A DNA stretch of 64,000 nt. It comes from Citreicella sp. C3M06. GTDB taxonomy: Bacteria > Pseudomonadota > Alphaproteobacteria > Rhodobacterales > Rhodobacteraceae. The stretch covers positions 1 through 64,000 of the forward strand of contig NZ_JAHKQA010000002.1 of assembly GCF_018860705.1 (NCBI RefSeq), in the 5' to 3' direction. The position numbers and the translations under genes are program-made. Positions within the stretch are counted from its first letter, which is position 1. Every line of letters starts with the position of its first letter. The notes beneath the pieces are model-generated. The model was not told the origin of the DNA. It did not search any database and saw only the letters and a list, made by a program, of their open reading frames with translations. Shown here in pieces: positions 26,180 through 34,571 of the stretch.

Positions 26180-27292
26180 TCAGGCCGAGATGATCTGCAG
26201 GTAAGCGTCAAGCGCCGCGCTGTAATTGGTTTCGTACCAATCCATGTCCAGCGCCACCTGCTTGGGCAGGTTGGCCGGGTCCATCGGGTTGAACCTGCGC
26301 TCGTCCTCGGGGATCAGCGAATCCGCCGCCGGGTTGCTTGGCCCGTTGCCCAGCAGCATGAACAGTTCCACCTGACGTTCGGGAACTTGCGTGCTGGCGA
26401 TATATTGCATCGCCGCTTCGGTGCCGCCGGGGTTGCCCTCCAGAACCGCGATGCCGCCCGGCCCGATGATGCCATCGTCATAGGTATATGTGATCTCGCC
26501 CTCGGTGTCCTTGTGCAGCAGCGTGGCGCGAGTGTTCCAGATCAGCGCCATCGACACATCGCCGTTCAGCAGCAGCGACTGGCTTTCCGCGCCGCCGCCC
26601 CAGAACGCGCCGATATGCTCCTTGAAGGCTTCGATCTTCTTGTGCGCGCGGTCGAGATCCAGCGGGTACAGATCTTCGGGCGCAACGCCATCCGCGAGCA
26701 GCGCCGCCTCCCACATGCCCGCGCCCCATTTGTACATGGCGCGCTTGCCGGGGAAGTTCTCGGCGTCGAAGAAATCGGCGAGCGAGGTCGGCGGCGTTTC
26801 GAATTGCGTCGCGTCATAGGCGATGACGTAGCTGTAGAAATAGCACGAGGACGCATATTCCCAGCCAAAGCCTTCGCGTTGCTTGGCCGGATCAACGATG
26901 TCGTAATCTATCGGCGTCATCATGCCCTGACGGCCAAGCGCCTGCGCCGAGAACGGTTCCGCATCGACCAGATCCCATGTCGGGCTGCCGCTCTTGCTTT
27001 GCGCGATAATCGCGCCTTCGGTCGGGCCAGAGCCATCATACAGCACCTTGATGCCACTTTCAGCGGTAAAGGGCTGGCCAAAGGCCGCGTCCATCGCATC
27101 AAGCGCATCACCGCCCCAGTTGACGAACACCAGCTGGCCCTCTGCCGCCTGCGCGCCGCGCGCACCCAGCCCCAGCGTGGTGGTGCCAAGCAGCGCCCCC
27201 AGCCCGGCCATCATCTGGCGACGCGAAATCTGTCCCTTGGCATGGCGCTCGGTCAGGATCTCGGCGCAGTCTTTCTGAAAATGCTGGTTCAT
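26180..27292 (-). CDS. Extracellular solute-binding protein, PotD/PotF type, Tat-exported
   Basis: A 370-residue periplasmic binding protein. The N-terminus has a twin-arginine motif (SRRQMM, residues 23-28) before a hydrophobic stretch and a cut site near ARGAQA, so export is probably by Tat. The mature part begins GQLVFVNWGGDALDAMDAAF, typical of polyamine or quaternary-amine binders, and is rich in Trp/Tyr, which suits an aromatic box for a trimethylammonium ligand (inference). It heads the permease genes and follows the ATPase gene by about 50 bases in the transcript. Confidence 0.92.
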   Translation of the reverse strand: MNQHFQKDCAEILTERHAKGQISRRQMMAGLGALLGTTTLGLGARGAQAAEGQLVFVNWGGDALDAMDAAFGQPFTAESGIKVLYDGSGPTEGAIIAQSKSGSPTWDLVDAEPFSAQALGRQGMMTPIDYDIVDPAKQREGFGWEYASSCYFYSYVIAYDATQFETPPTSLADFFDAENFPGKRAMYKWGAGMWEAALLADGVAPEDLYPLDLDRAHKKIEAFKEHIGAFWGGGAESQSLLLNGDVSMALIWNTRATLLHKDTEGEITYTYDDGIIGPGGIAVLEGNPGGTEAAMQYIASTQVPERQVELFMLLGNGPSNPAADSLIPEDERRFNPMDPANLPKQVALDMDWYETNYSAALDAYLQIISA

Positions 27293-27342
27293 GTACTCAC
27301 CTGTTGTTCGATTGAGGTATTTTTATTGGGGGGAATTGGGGG

Positions 27343-28371
27343 TCAGACCACAAAGCCGTGCCGGGCATCCCAGGCAACGCAAAGCTCTGCGCCGGGGTGC
27401 GGGTCGGCGATGCCGGGGCCATTGTCGAGATAAAGCATCAGCTCTTCACCGGCCTGCGTTTCCAGCAGCAGCCGGGATTTGGCGCCAAGATACACCCGGT
27501 CGCGCAGCCGCACCGGCAGCGCGTTGGCATCGCCCGCAACGGCAAGGCGCATGTGTTCGGGGCGCACCGCCAGATGGCCCAGCCCGGCCGCGTTGCCGGA
27601 AAGCTGGATCGGCGTGCCGGCGATGCCGCCGGACTCCAGCGTCAGGATGTTGATGTCACCGAGAAATTCGGCGGTAAAGCGGTTGGCGGGCCGCTCATAC
27701 ACCTCTTCGGGCGTGCCCAGCTGTTGCAGCTCGCCATGGTTGAAGATGGCAATGCGCGAGGACAGTGCCAGCGCCTCTTCCTGATCATGGGTGACAAAGA
27801 CAAAGGTGGTGCCCAGCTCGCGGTGCAGGCGGCGCAGCTCTTCTTGCATCTGCCCGCGCAGGTTCTTGTCCAGCGCCGAGAACGGCTCGTCCAGCAGCAG
27901 CACCTTGGGTTCATAGGCCAGCGCCCGGGCCAGCGCCACCCGCTGCTGCTGGCCACCCGACAGTGCCACCGGCTTCTTGGCCTCGTGCCCCGACAGGCCG
28001 ACCATCTCGACCATCTGCGCCACGCGGTCGGCGATCTGCGCCTCGCTGCGCTTTTGCACCTTGAGCGGGAAGGCGATGTTTTCGGCCACGGTCAGATGCG
28101 GGAACAGCGCGTAGCCCTGGAACACCATGCCAAAGCCGCGCTGCTTTGCGGGCCAGTTGGTCATGTCCTGCCCATCAAGCAGCAACTGCCCGGCGCTGGG
28201 GGCGTCATAGCCCCCGATCAATGTCAGAAAGGTGGTCTTGCCGGACCCCGACGGCCCTAGCAGTGACAGGAATTCGCCCTCGCCAATGCCGAGGGAAACA
28301 TCACGCAAAGCGTTAAATTTCCCATATTTTTTTCCGACCTTACGTGCTTCGATCTGCGGGTTGGATGACAC
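27343..28371 (-). CDS. ABC transporter ATP-binding protein, PotA type
   Basis: A 342-residue ATPase. Walker A is GPSGSGKTTF (about 40-49), Q-loop FQGYALFPHLTV, signature LSGGQQQRVALARAL, Walker B KVLLLDEPFSALD, then HDQEEAL. A C-terminal TOBE domain with VRPEHMRL follows. I start at GTG 28371, which has GAGG 6 bases upstream and gives the normal length; the longer frame begins inside the promoter region with no site. It is the first gene of the carnitine transport/catabolic transcript, 103 bases after the LysR stop. Confidence 0.9.
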   Translation of the reverse strand: MSSNPQIEARKVGKKYGKFNALRDVSLGIGEGEFLSLLGPSGSGKTTFLTLIGGYDAPSAGQLLLDGQDMTNWPAKQRGFGMVFQGYALFPHLTVAENIAFPLKVQKRSEAQIADRVAQMVEMVGLSGHEAKKPVALSGGQQQRVALARALAYEPKVLLLDEPFSALDKNLRGQMQEELRRLHRELGTTFVFVTHDQEEALALSSRIAIFNHGELQQLGTPEEVYERPANRFTAEFLGDINILTLESGGIAGTPIQLSGNAAGLGHLAVRPEHMRLAVAGDANALPVRLRDRVYLGAKSRLLLETQAGEELMLYLDNGPGIADPHPGAELCVAWDARHGFVV

Positions 28372-28421
28372 GATCGCCTCGCTGTCTGGTTCCTGCCGGT
28401 GTTGGGGAAGCCTAGAAGCGG

Positions 28422-28476
28422 GCAAATATGAACCGCAAATGAAACATTTTACGCAGCTCGACAAATGAAATTTGTC
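28422..28476 (-). promoter_or_regulatory. Repeat-rich control region of the carnitine operon
   Basis: Read on the minus strand, TTCATTTG-type boxes recur: complements of ACAAATGAA (28461-28469), GCAAATGAA (28435-28443) and GCAAATATGAA (28422-28432). In addition GACAAAT (28460-28466) and ATTTGTC (28470-28476) form a perfect 7-bp inverted repeat reaching into the LysR stop codon. The stretch is AT-rich compared with its surroundings. It lies just upstream of the transporter ATPase start and is the natural place for LysR binding. Confidence 0.5.
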
Positions 28477-29383
28477 ACCGGTTTCGGTTCGGACGAAATC
28501 GGCTCATTTCCAGCTGTGTTTTCAACCAGTTGTGAAACTCCATCACAACCGGATTTTCCAAGTTTTCCTCGGGTGTGCAAAGAAAGTAGCCCGTGTCGTC
28601 ATGCAGCGACGATGAAAATGGCCGCATCAGCAGGCCGTCATCCAGATCCTTGCGCCACAAAACGACGTCACCGATCGCGATTCCCTCCCCCGCCAGAACG
28701 GCGGTGTGCACGACGTTCATGTCAGAATAGCAGATGCCGCGCTGCGCGTTTTCCGGCGGCAACCCGGACAGGCGCATCCAGTTCTGCCAATCGGTGAAAT
28801 CGCTCACATGCAGCAGCGTTGCCTGATCGAGCAGGCTGATGTCGTTGAAGTTCTCGAACCGGCTTAGATAGACCGGGCTGCACAGCGGAGTGAATTCGAC
28901 CGATAACAACGGTTCGATCCGCACGCGCGCCCGCGCCTCGTGGCCGAAGGTGACAAAGGTATCCACCTCGGGGTTGCTGGTGTCGATCAGGTTGCGGGCG
29001 CTGACCACGTTGAGCACGACATCGGGATGGGCCTCGGTGAAGGCACGCGCATGCAGGCACAGCCACGCCGAGACGAACCCGGGCGGCGCGCTGACCGTCA
29101 GCCGCCCCGACAACCCTTGCTGCGACACCCGCGCTGAGGAACTGGCGATCATGCTCAGCGCGCGGCGCACATCCTCGGCATAGGCGCGGGCGCGCGGGGT
29201 GATCACCGTGCGGTTGCCGACCCGGTCGAGGATCTTGAAATCGAGATCATGTTCCAGCAGCCGCAACTGGTGACTGATCGCGCTGCGGGTGACGTTGAGC
29301 TCTTCGGCGGCCCGCCACAGCGCGCCGTTGCGGGCCACGCTTTCAATCGCGCGCAGCGCCGGGATCGAGGGAAAGCGTTTGAT
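28475..29383 (-). CDS. LysR-family transcriptional regulator with apparent non-canonical start
   Basis: A GcvA-like LysR regulator: N-terminal winged helix-turn-helix (AAEELNVTRSAISHQLRLLE) and a C-terminal substrate-binding domain. The first ATG/GTG/TTG codon in frame is GTG 29338, which would delete helix 1 of the DNA-binding domain. The coding sequence continues upstream as IKRFPSIPALRAIESVARNG, typical LysR, but no ATG, GTG or TTG occurs before the stop at 29429-29431. A GAGAGG site six bases before ATC (29381-29383) suggests initiation at ATC; CTG is the other option. That gives 302 residues, the normal length. Same strand and immediately upstream of the carnitine operon, its likely target. 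Confidence 0.82.
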   Translation of the reverse strand: MKRFPSIPALRAIESVARNGALWRAAEELNVTRSAISHQLRLLEHDLDFKILDRVGNRTVITPRARAYAEDVRRALSMIASSSARVSQQGLSGRLTVSAPPGFVSAWLCLHARAFTEAHPDVVLNVVSARNLIDTSNPEVDTFVTFGHEARARVRIEPLLSVEFTPLCSPVYLSRFENFNDISLLDQATLLHVSDFTDWQNWMRLSGLPPENAQRGICYSDMNVVHTAVLAGEGIAIGDVVLWRKDLDDGLLMRPFSSSLHDDTGYFLCTPEENLENPVVMEFHNWLKTQLEMSRFRPNRNR

Positions 29384-29456
29384 GACGGGCCTCTCGTGGC
29401 TGAAACCGGTGCGGATTGGATAGCGCAGTCAGGACCGTATGGCGAGGGCCGCCCGG

Positions 29457-30110
29457 TCAGAACCGGTTCAAAGTCACGCCCAGAAGCACCCCGATCCGGT
29501 CCTGCCCCATCGCCACCAGATCATCCCCGGCAAAGCCTGTCGGGCAGGCCCCGCCTTCAAGCCACAGCCCGTCGATCAGCGCGTTGCAACTGGTGGCGAG
29601 CCGGCGCAATTCATCCGCAGGCACCGCCCGGCCCTGCGCGCTCAACGTCTCGGCGATCAGCGCCTCGAGCCGGTCGCGGAACGACAGGTAGGTGCGGTCA
29701 TGGGTGGTGCGGATGCCCGGCTCATTGGGGATCTGCGCGATGAAACTCGCCCATAGCGTCACGTTGCGTTCCGACATCACCGGCGGCGTCAGGTTGGCCT
29801 CGATCACCAGCGCAAGCCGTTGATCGGGGGGCAGATCCTTGCGTTCGGCGGGGGCAAGGGACAGGTCGCTCATCGCGCTCATATGGGCGTCATAGGCGGC
29901 GCTGATCAGGTCTTCCTTGCTGTGGAAATGATGCCGGATCAGGCCCAGCGTCACCCCGGCGCGCTCGGCGATGGCGCGGGTGGTTGCGCTGCGGTACCCC
30001 GCCTCGCCGATCAGCTCGAGCGCCGCCTGGATCAGCGCGGCGCGCCGGGTTTCGGGTGCTTCGCGGACAAAGGCGCGGCGGCTCTTACTGGGGGGAGGCT
30101 GATCGGTCAT
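29457..30110 (-). CDS. TetR-family transcriptional regulator (BetI-like)
   Basis: A 217-residue repressor. The N-terminal helix-turn-helix is TTRAIAERAGVTLGLIRHHFHSKEDLI, and the C-terminal ligand domain (WASFIAQIPNEPGIR … CNALIDGLWLEGG) resembles the BetI/TetR_C_6 type. It is divergent from the aminotransferase gene. The 135-bp space between them contains a near-palindrome overlapping a consensus -10 box, the same sequence found upstream of the amino-acid ABC operon. It is therefore the best candidate repressor for both; the inducer is perhaps the transported amino acid or its keto acid. Confidence 0.9.
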   Translation of the reverse strand: MTDQPPPSKSRRAFVREAPETRRAALIQAALELIGEAGYRSATTRAIAERAGVTLGLIRHHFHSKEDLISAAYDAHMSAMSDLSLAPAERKDLPPDQRLALVIEANLTPPVMSERNVTLWASFIAQIPNEPGIRTTHDRTYLSFRDRLEALIAETLSAQGRAVPADELRRLATSCNALIDGLWLEGGACPTGFAGDDLVAMGQDRIGVLLGVTLNRF

Positions 30111-30181
30111 GGCGCCACTCTATTGGGCGCGGCGCAAAGGAACCAGCCCGAGCGCGTCCTTTGGCGGGACTGTTCTTGTTT

Positions 30182-30201
30182 TTGTTATTCAATTGTATAA
30201 T
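30182..30201 (+). promoter_or_regulatory. Operator-like near-palindrome over the aminotransferase promoter
   Basis: TTATTCAATTGTATAA (30185-30200) is a near-perfect palindrome of form TTATnCAATTGnATAA. It overlaps a consensus -10 box TATAAT (30196-30201). A 19-bp stretch from 30182 recurs with one change at 34572-34590. The placement over -10 suits repression, most simply by the adjacent TetR protein. Confidence 0.7.
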
Positions 30202-30245
30202 AACTTGGCAACAGACATGCCCCCGATCTGCACAGGATGACAGCG

Positions 30246-31430
30246 ATGAGAACGACCGCGATTACCAACCGCCTGCGCGATCTTGGCGGGGCGAAATGGG
30301 GGCTGCATTTCCGCGCGGTGCGCCTTGCCGCGCAGGGCCATGACATCGTGCAGCTGACCATCGGAGAACCCGACACCCCGCCCCCGGCAACGCTGATCGA
30401 TGCCGCCAGCGACGCCATGCGCGCCGGGCGCACCACCTATTCCAAGGGCGAAGGCGAAGACGGGCTGCGCGATGCCCTCGCCAAACGCTACGCAGCGCGC
30501 ATCGGGCGGGCGGTGACGCCCGATCAGATCATGTGCTTTCCCGGCACCCAGACGGCGCTGTTCACCGTGCTGATGGGAATCGCCGAAGCCGGCGACGAGG
30601 TGCTGGTGGGCGATCCGATGTATGCCACCTATGAAGGCGTGGTGCGCGCCAGCGGCGCCAACGTGGTGCCCGTGCCCCTGCGCGCCGAGAACGGCTTTCG
30701 CCTGAACGCCGATGACCTCGCCGCGCGCATCACCCCGCGCAGCCGCGCCATCCTGATCAACACGCCCCACAACCCCACCGGCGCCGTGCTCAGCGCCGAG
30801 GATATCGCCGCGTTGGGCCGCCTCGCCCGCGCGCATGATCTGTGGATCGTCTCGGACGAGGTCTATGACGAGCTGATCCACGATGACACGCCCTTTGTCT
30901 CGCCGCTGTCCTTCCCTGAACTGGCGAAGCGCACCATCGTGGTGTCGTCGATTTCCAAATCCCACGCCGCGCCGGGGTTCCGCAGTGGCTGGTGCGTCGG
31001 CCCCGAGGCCTTCACCGCCGCGCTGCTGCCGCTGTCGGAAACCATGCTGTTCGGCAACCAGCCGTTCATCGCGGACATGACCGAAAAAGCCATCCGTGAC
31101 GGATCGCAGGTCGCCCCCGGCATGCGCGAGCGCTATGCGGCACGGGCGGCCTATCTGGCGGATCGGCTGGCGGCGGAAAGCCCGCTGCGGGTGCTGCCAC
31201 CCTCGGCGGGGATGTTCGCGATGATCAACGTTGCGGGCACCGGTATGGACGGCGAGGCTTATGCCAACCACCTGCTTGATCATGCCGGGGTGGCGGTGAT
31301 GCCCGGCGCCTCGTTCGGCGCGACGCTGAAAGACTGGGTGCGCCTTGCGCTGACCGTGCCGGACGCCGACATCGCCCGTGCCTGTGACCGGATGGTGGCC
31401 CATGCCGCCGCGCTCACCCAGCCCGCCTGA
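30246..31430 (+). CDS. Class I/II aminotransferase, AruH (arginine:pyruvate transaminase)-like
   Basis: A 394-residue PLP enzyme. The Schiff-base lysine is K238 in SSISKSHAAPGFRSGW, with the conserved TPHNPTGAVL, SDEVYDEL and a C-terminal Arg (VRLALTV). Several blocks (GAKWGLHFRAV, EVLVGDPMYATYEGVV, RAENGFRLNADDLAA) match my memory of Pseudomonas AruH, so transamination of arginine or a related basic amino acid is plausible but unproven. I start at ATG 30246, which has AGGA 8 bases upstream; ATG 30237 has no spacing for a site. It is controlled by the operator region upstream and ends in a bidirectional hairpin shared with the ABC operon. Confidence 0.9.
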   Translation: MRTTAITNRLRDLGGAKWGLHFRAVRLAAQGHDIVQLTIGEPDTPPPATLIDAASDAMRAGRTTYSKGEGEDGLRDALAKRYAARIGRAVTPDQIMCFPGTQTALFTVLMGIAEAGDEVLVGDPMYATYEGVVRASGANVVPVPLRAENGFRLNADDLAARITPRSRAILINTPHNPTGAVLSAEDIAALGRLARAHDLWIVSDEVYDELIHDDTPFVSPLSFPELAKRTIVVSSISKSHAAPGFRSGWCVGPEAFTAALLPLSETMLFGNQPFIADMTEKAIRDGSQVAPGMRERYAARAAYLADRLAAESPLRVLPPSAGMFAMINVAGTGMDGEAYANHLLDHAGVAVMPGASFGATLKDWVRLALTVPDADIARACDRMVAHAAALTQPA

Positions 31431-31437
31431 ACGCCAA

Positions 31438-31466
31438 AGCGCCGGGTTACCGAGGCACCCGGCGCT
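31438..31466. terminator. Bidirectional terminator between convergent genes
   Basis: AGCGCCGGGT (31438-31447) and ACCCGGCGCT (31457-31466) form a perfect 10-bp stem with a 9-base loop. It lies between the aminotransferase stop and the convergent permease, whose own stop codon is inside the hairpin. Confidence 0.65.
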
Positions 31467-32217
31467 CTAGCCACGCAAACCCCTGCCCGATCACCAGCGC
31501 GATGACGATATAGACCAGCGCCAGCAGCAGCAGCGGTTCATACACGATGAACGTGTCCGAACGCACCCGCGAGGACACCGCGTAAATGTCGATCACCGTG
31601 ATGGTGGCAATCAGCGGCGTCGCCTTGAGCTGCAGGATGGTTTCTCCGCCCAGCGTCGGCAGCACGTTGCGCACTGCCTGTGGCAGCCAGATGCGGCGAA
31701 AGATCGTCCGCCGAGGCATCCCGAAAGCCCGCGCTGCCTCCAGCTGGCCCTTGGCGACGCTGGAAAACGCGCCGCGCATCACCTCGCCCTCGTAGCCTGC
31801 ATAAGACAGGGTCAGCGCGGTCAGCGCATAGGGCCAAGCCTGCCGCAGATAGGGCCACAGCTCTGATCCGCGTATCCACGGGAATTGCGGGAACAGCGAT
31901 CCCAGCCCGTAATACAGCAGCCAGATCTGCAACAGCAGCGGGGTGCCCCGGATCACCGTGCACAGCCCCTTGGCGGGCCACGCAAGATACCACGGCCCCA
32001 CCGCCTGCGCCAAACCCAGCAGCATCGCCAACGGAAAGCCAAGCGCGATAGAGGCCAGCAAAATCCACAGCGTCGTCCAGAGCCCGTGCGCCGCCAGCGG
32101 CAGGTATTGCGGAATCCAGTCCCAGCGCAGCGACACCGCGCACCACAGGACAAACCCCGCGAACAGCGCCATCAGCAGGATGCGGTGGGGTTGCAACAGC
32201 TCTTTCAACGGGATCAT
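31447..32217 (-). CDS. Polar amino acid ABC transporter permease (HisM type)
   Basis: A 256-residue membrane permease of the histidine/arginine/ornithine/opine importer type, with the EAA loop AARAFGMPRRTIFRRIWLPQAVRN and the family ETILQLKATPLIATITV segment. ATG 32217 overlaps the stop of the partner permease (ATGA); the 14-residue upstream extension has no site. Last gene of the four-gene importer. Confidence 0.92.
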   Translation of the reverse strand: MIPLKELLQPHRILLMALFAGFVLWCAVSLRWDWIPQYLPLAAHGLWTTLWILLASIALGFPLAMLLGLAQAVGPWYLAWPAKGLCTVIRGTPLLLQIWLLYYGLGSLFPQFPWIRGSELWPYLRQAWPYALTALTLSYAGYEGEVMRGAFSSVAKGQLEAARAFGMPRRTIFRRIWLPQAVRNVLPTLGGETILQLKATPLIATITVIDIYAVSSRVRSDTFIVYEPLLLLALVYIVIALVIGQGFAWLERRVPR

Positions 32218-32966
32218 CGCGCACCGCCCTTCAGGCTGGGCTGACCGCGCCGCGCCCATTTCTCAAGCCGGGCAAACAGCGCCCCGGACAGCAAGGTGAC
32301 CATCAGGTACAACGCCCCCGCCGCCATGAAGAAGGTGAAATAGGCCCGCGTGCTGCTTGCCGCCTGCCGGGTTTCCAGCGTCAATTCGCTGAATCCGACC
32401 ACTGCGAGCAGCGCCGTGTCCTTGGTGGCGATCAGCCACAGGTTGGCCAGCCCCGGCACCGCAAAGGCCATCATCGCCGGGATCGTCACCCGGCGCAGGA
32501 TGGTCCAGCCGGGCATGCCAAAGGCGCGCGCCGCCTCGACCTGACCGGGGGGAATGGCCTGAATCGCGCCGCGCAGCACTTCGGTGGCATAAGCGCCCTG
32601 CACCACGCCCAGCACCCAGATGCCCGCCGCGATGCCGCTGATTTCCACCGGCCCGCCGCCAAGCGCAGCGGAGGCTTTGTTCACGAGATCAGTGCCGACG
32701 TAATACAGGATCAGGATCAGCACCAGTTCCGGCACTGCCCGGATCACCGTGGTGTAGATCGCCAGCAGATCGCGGGTGATCTTGCCGCCATGCAGCTTTC
32801 CGTAAGCGCCAAGCAGACCGATCAGCAGGCCCAGCCCAAAGGCGCCCGCCGCGATCTGCAAGGATCGCGACAGGCCAACCAGCAGGTTGCGCCCCCAGCC
32901 CGGAGGTGACAGGGACAACAGCTCTGCCGCCTGCCCCAGCCCCAGCAGTTCAAGAAGGTCGCTCAC
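32214..32966 (-). CDS. Polar amino acid ABC transporter permease (HisQ type)
   Basis: A 250-residue permease, partner of the HisM-type protein. Its EAA loop is AARAFGMPGWTILRRVTIPAMM; IRAVPELVLILILYYVG and NLWLIATKDTALLAVVG are conserved in the family. It sits 11 bases after the binding-protein gene in the transcript. Confidence 0.92.
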   Translation of the reverse strand: MSDLLELLGLGQAAELLSLSPPGWGRNLLVGLSRSLQIAAGAFGLGLLIGLLGAYGKLHGGKITRDLLAIYTTVIRAVPELVLILILYYVGTDLVNKASAALGGGPVEISGIAAGIWVLGVVQGAYATEVLRGAIQAIPPGQVEAARAFGMPGWTILRRVTIPAMMAFAVPGLANLWLIATKDTALLAVVGFSELTLETRQAASSTRAYFTFFMAAGALYLMVTLLSGALFARLEKWARRGQPSLKGGAR

Positions 32967-32977
32967 GGATCAGACCC

Positions 32978-33730
32978 TCAGAAGATATCCTTGCCAAAGT
33001 ACTTCTCGGTGATCGCGCTGCGGGTGCCATCGGCGATGACCGCCGCAACGCCCTTGTTGAACGCGGCCAGCAATGCGTCGTCGCCCTTGCGCACGCCCGC
33101 GCCCACGCCAAGCCCAAGGATCGCCGGATCGTCGGCCACCGGGCCTTTGATCTCGCAGCAGGCCGCGCCTTCGACGAATTCTGCCATGGCCATCGCATCG
33201 GCCTGCGTGGCGTCGATGCGGCCCGCGATCATGTCCTGATTGGCCTCGTCCTGGGTCTGGTAGACGCGGATTTCGGCATCGGTGAAATATTTCTGCGCAT
33301 AGGCCTGATGCACGGTCGAGGCCTGCACCCCAAGGATCTTGCCCGCCAGCGAGTCGGGCGTGGGCGCAATGTCGAGCATCTTGTCGGCCACGATCACGGT
33401 GGGGGTGTTGTAATAGGGATCGCTGAAATCGATGGTCTTGAGCCGCTCTTCGGTGATCGACATCGATGCCATGATCGCGTCGATCTGCTTGGCGTTCAGC
33501 GACGGGATGATGCCATCCCATGCCACCGGCGTGACCACGCAGTCCAGCTCGGCGGCGGCGCAGATGGCGTCGATCATCTCGATTTCCCAGCCGACCCAGT
33601 TGCCCGAGGAATCCGGCGAGGAAAACGGCGGATAGGGTTCGGCCGCGACGCCGATCTTGACCTCGGCGGCGCTGGCGGTGGTTGCCATCAGGGTCAGCGC
33701 GGCAATGCACAGGGATTTGAAATGGGGCAT
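32978..33730 (-). CDS. Polar amino acid ABC transporter substrate-binding protein
   Basis: A 250-residue periplasmic binding protein (SBP_bac_3). It has a Sec signal peptide (residues 1-21, cut near TTASA). The mature start VKIGVAAEPYPPFSSPDSSG and the loop WVGWEIEMIDAICAAAE are typical, as is SMSITEERLKTIDFSDPYYN. The carboxyl-binding Arg of the amino-acid pocket is in SITEERLKTIDF. Ligand is likely Arg, Lys, Orn or His, or an opine. The real start is ATG 33730; the longer frame belongs to the ATPase shadow. Confidence 0.92.
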   Translation of the reverse strand: MPHFKSLCIAALTLMATTASAAEVKIGVAAEPYPPFSSPDSSGNWVGWEIEMIDAICAAAELDCVVTPVAWDGIIPSLNAKQIDAIMASMSITEERLKTIDFSDPYYNTPTVIVADKMLDIAPTPDSLAGKILGVQASTVHQAYAQKYFTDAEIRVYQTQDEANQDMIAGRIDATQADAMAMAEFVEGAACCEIKGPVADDPAILGLGVGAGVRKGDDALLAAFNKGVAAVIADGTRSAITEKYFGKDIF

Positions 33731-33765
33731 GGGGGTCTCCGTGTTGGTGGTTTTGTTATGTTTTT

Positions 33766-34518
33766 TCAGGCGACTGTGCGCAGGAATTGCTGCAATCGCT
33801 CGGATTTGGGATCGCCGAAAAGCTCTGCGGGCGGCCCCTGTTCCTCGATCCGGCCCTGATAAAGATAAATCACGTGTGTCGCGACTTCGCGGGCGAATTT
33901 CATCTCGTGGGTGACAAGGATCATGGTGCGCCCTTCGGCGGCAAGGTCGCGGATCACGTTCAGCACCTCGCCCACCAGTTCGGGATCGAGCGCCGAGGTC
34001 GGCTCGTCGAACAGCATCGCCTTGGGATCGACCGCCAGCGCGCGGGCAATCGCGGCGCGCTGCTGCTGGCCGCCCGAAAGCTGCGCCGGAAAGGATTTCA
34101 TCTTGTCGCCCAGACCGACCCGTTGCAGCAGCTCGACCGCCCGCTCGGTGGCCTGTGCCCGCGATTGGCCAAGCACATGGACCGGCACTTCGATGATGTT
34201 TTCCAGCAAGGTACGATGGGTCCACAGGTTGAACTGCTGGAACACCATGGCCAGCTGGGTGCGGATACGTTCGATCTGGCGGCGCTCGGCCGGGCTGCCA
34301 TCGGCGCGGCGCTTGATCTCTTCGCCGTCGATGATGATTTTCCCGGCGGTGGGCGTTTCAAGGTAGTTGATACAGCGCAGCATGGTCGACTTGCCCGACC
34401 CCGAGCCGCCGATGATCGCCACGACATCGCCCTTGCGCGCGGTCAGCGACACGCCCTTGAGCACCTCGAAGCGGCCAAAGCTCTTGAACAGGTTTTCAAC
34501 GCGGATGGCATCTGCCAC
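33766..34518 (-). CDS. Polar amino acid ABC transporter ATP-binding protein (HisP type)
   Basis: A 250-residue ATPase. Walker A is GGSGSGKSTML, Q-loop FQQFNLWTHRTLLENI, signature LSGGQQQRAAIARAL, Walker B KAMLFDEPTSALDPELVGEVL, switch VTHEMKFA. It starts at GTG 34518 with AAGGGG about 8 bases upstream. First gene of the importer operon; its promoter region holds the second copy of the 19-bp operator at 34572-34590. Confidence 0.93.
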   Translation of the reverse strand: MADAIRVENLFKSFGRFEVLKGVSLTARKGDVVAIIGGSGSGKSTMLRCINYLETPTAGKIIIDGEEIKRRADGSPAERRQIERIRTQLAMVFQQFNLWTHRTLLENIIEVPVHVLGQSRAQATERAVELLQRVGLGDKMKSFPAQLSGGQQQRAAIARALAVDPKAMLFDEPTSALDPELVGEVLNVIRDLAAEGRTMILVTHEMKFAREVATHVIYLYQGRIEEQGPPAELFGDPKSERLQQFLRTVA

Positions 34519-34571
34519 GGACAGCCCCTTCGTGCCAGTCTTGGTTGGCCTCAGGGTGCCCTCAAACCGAG

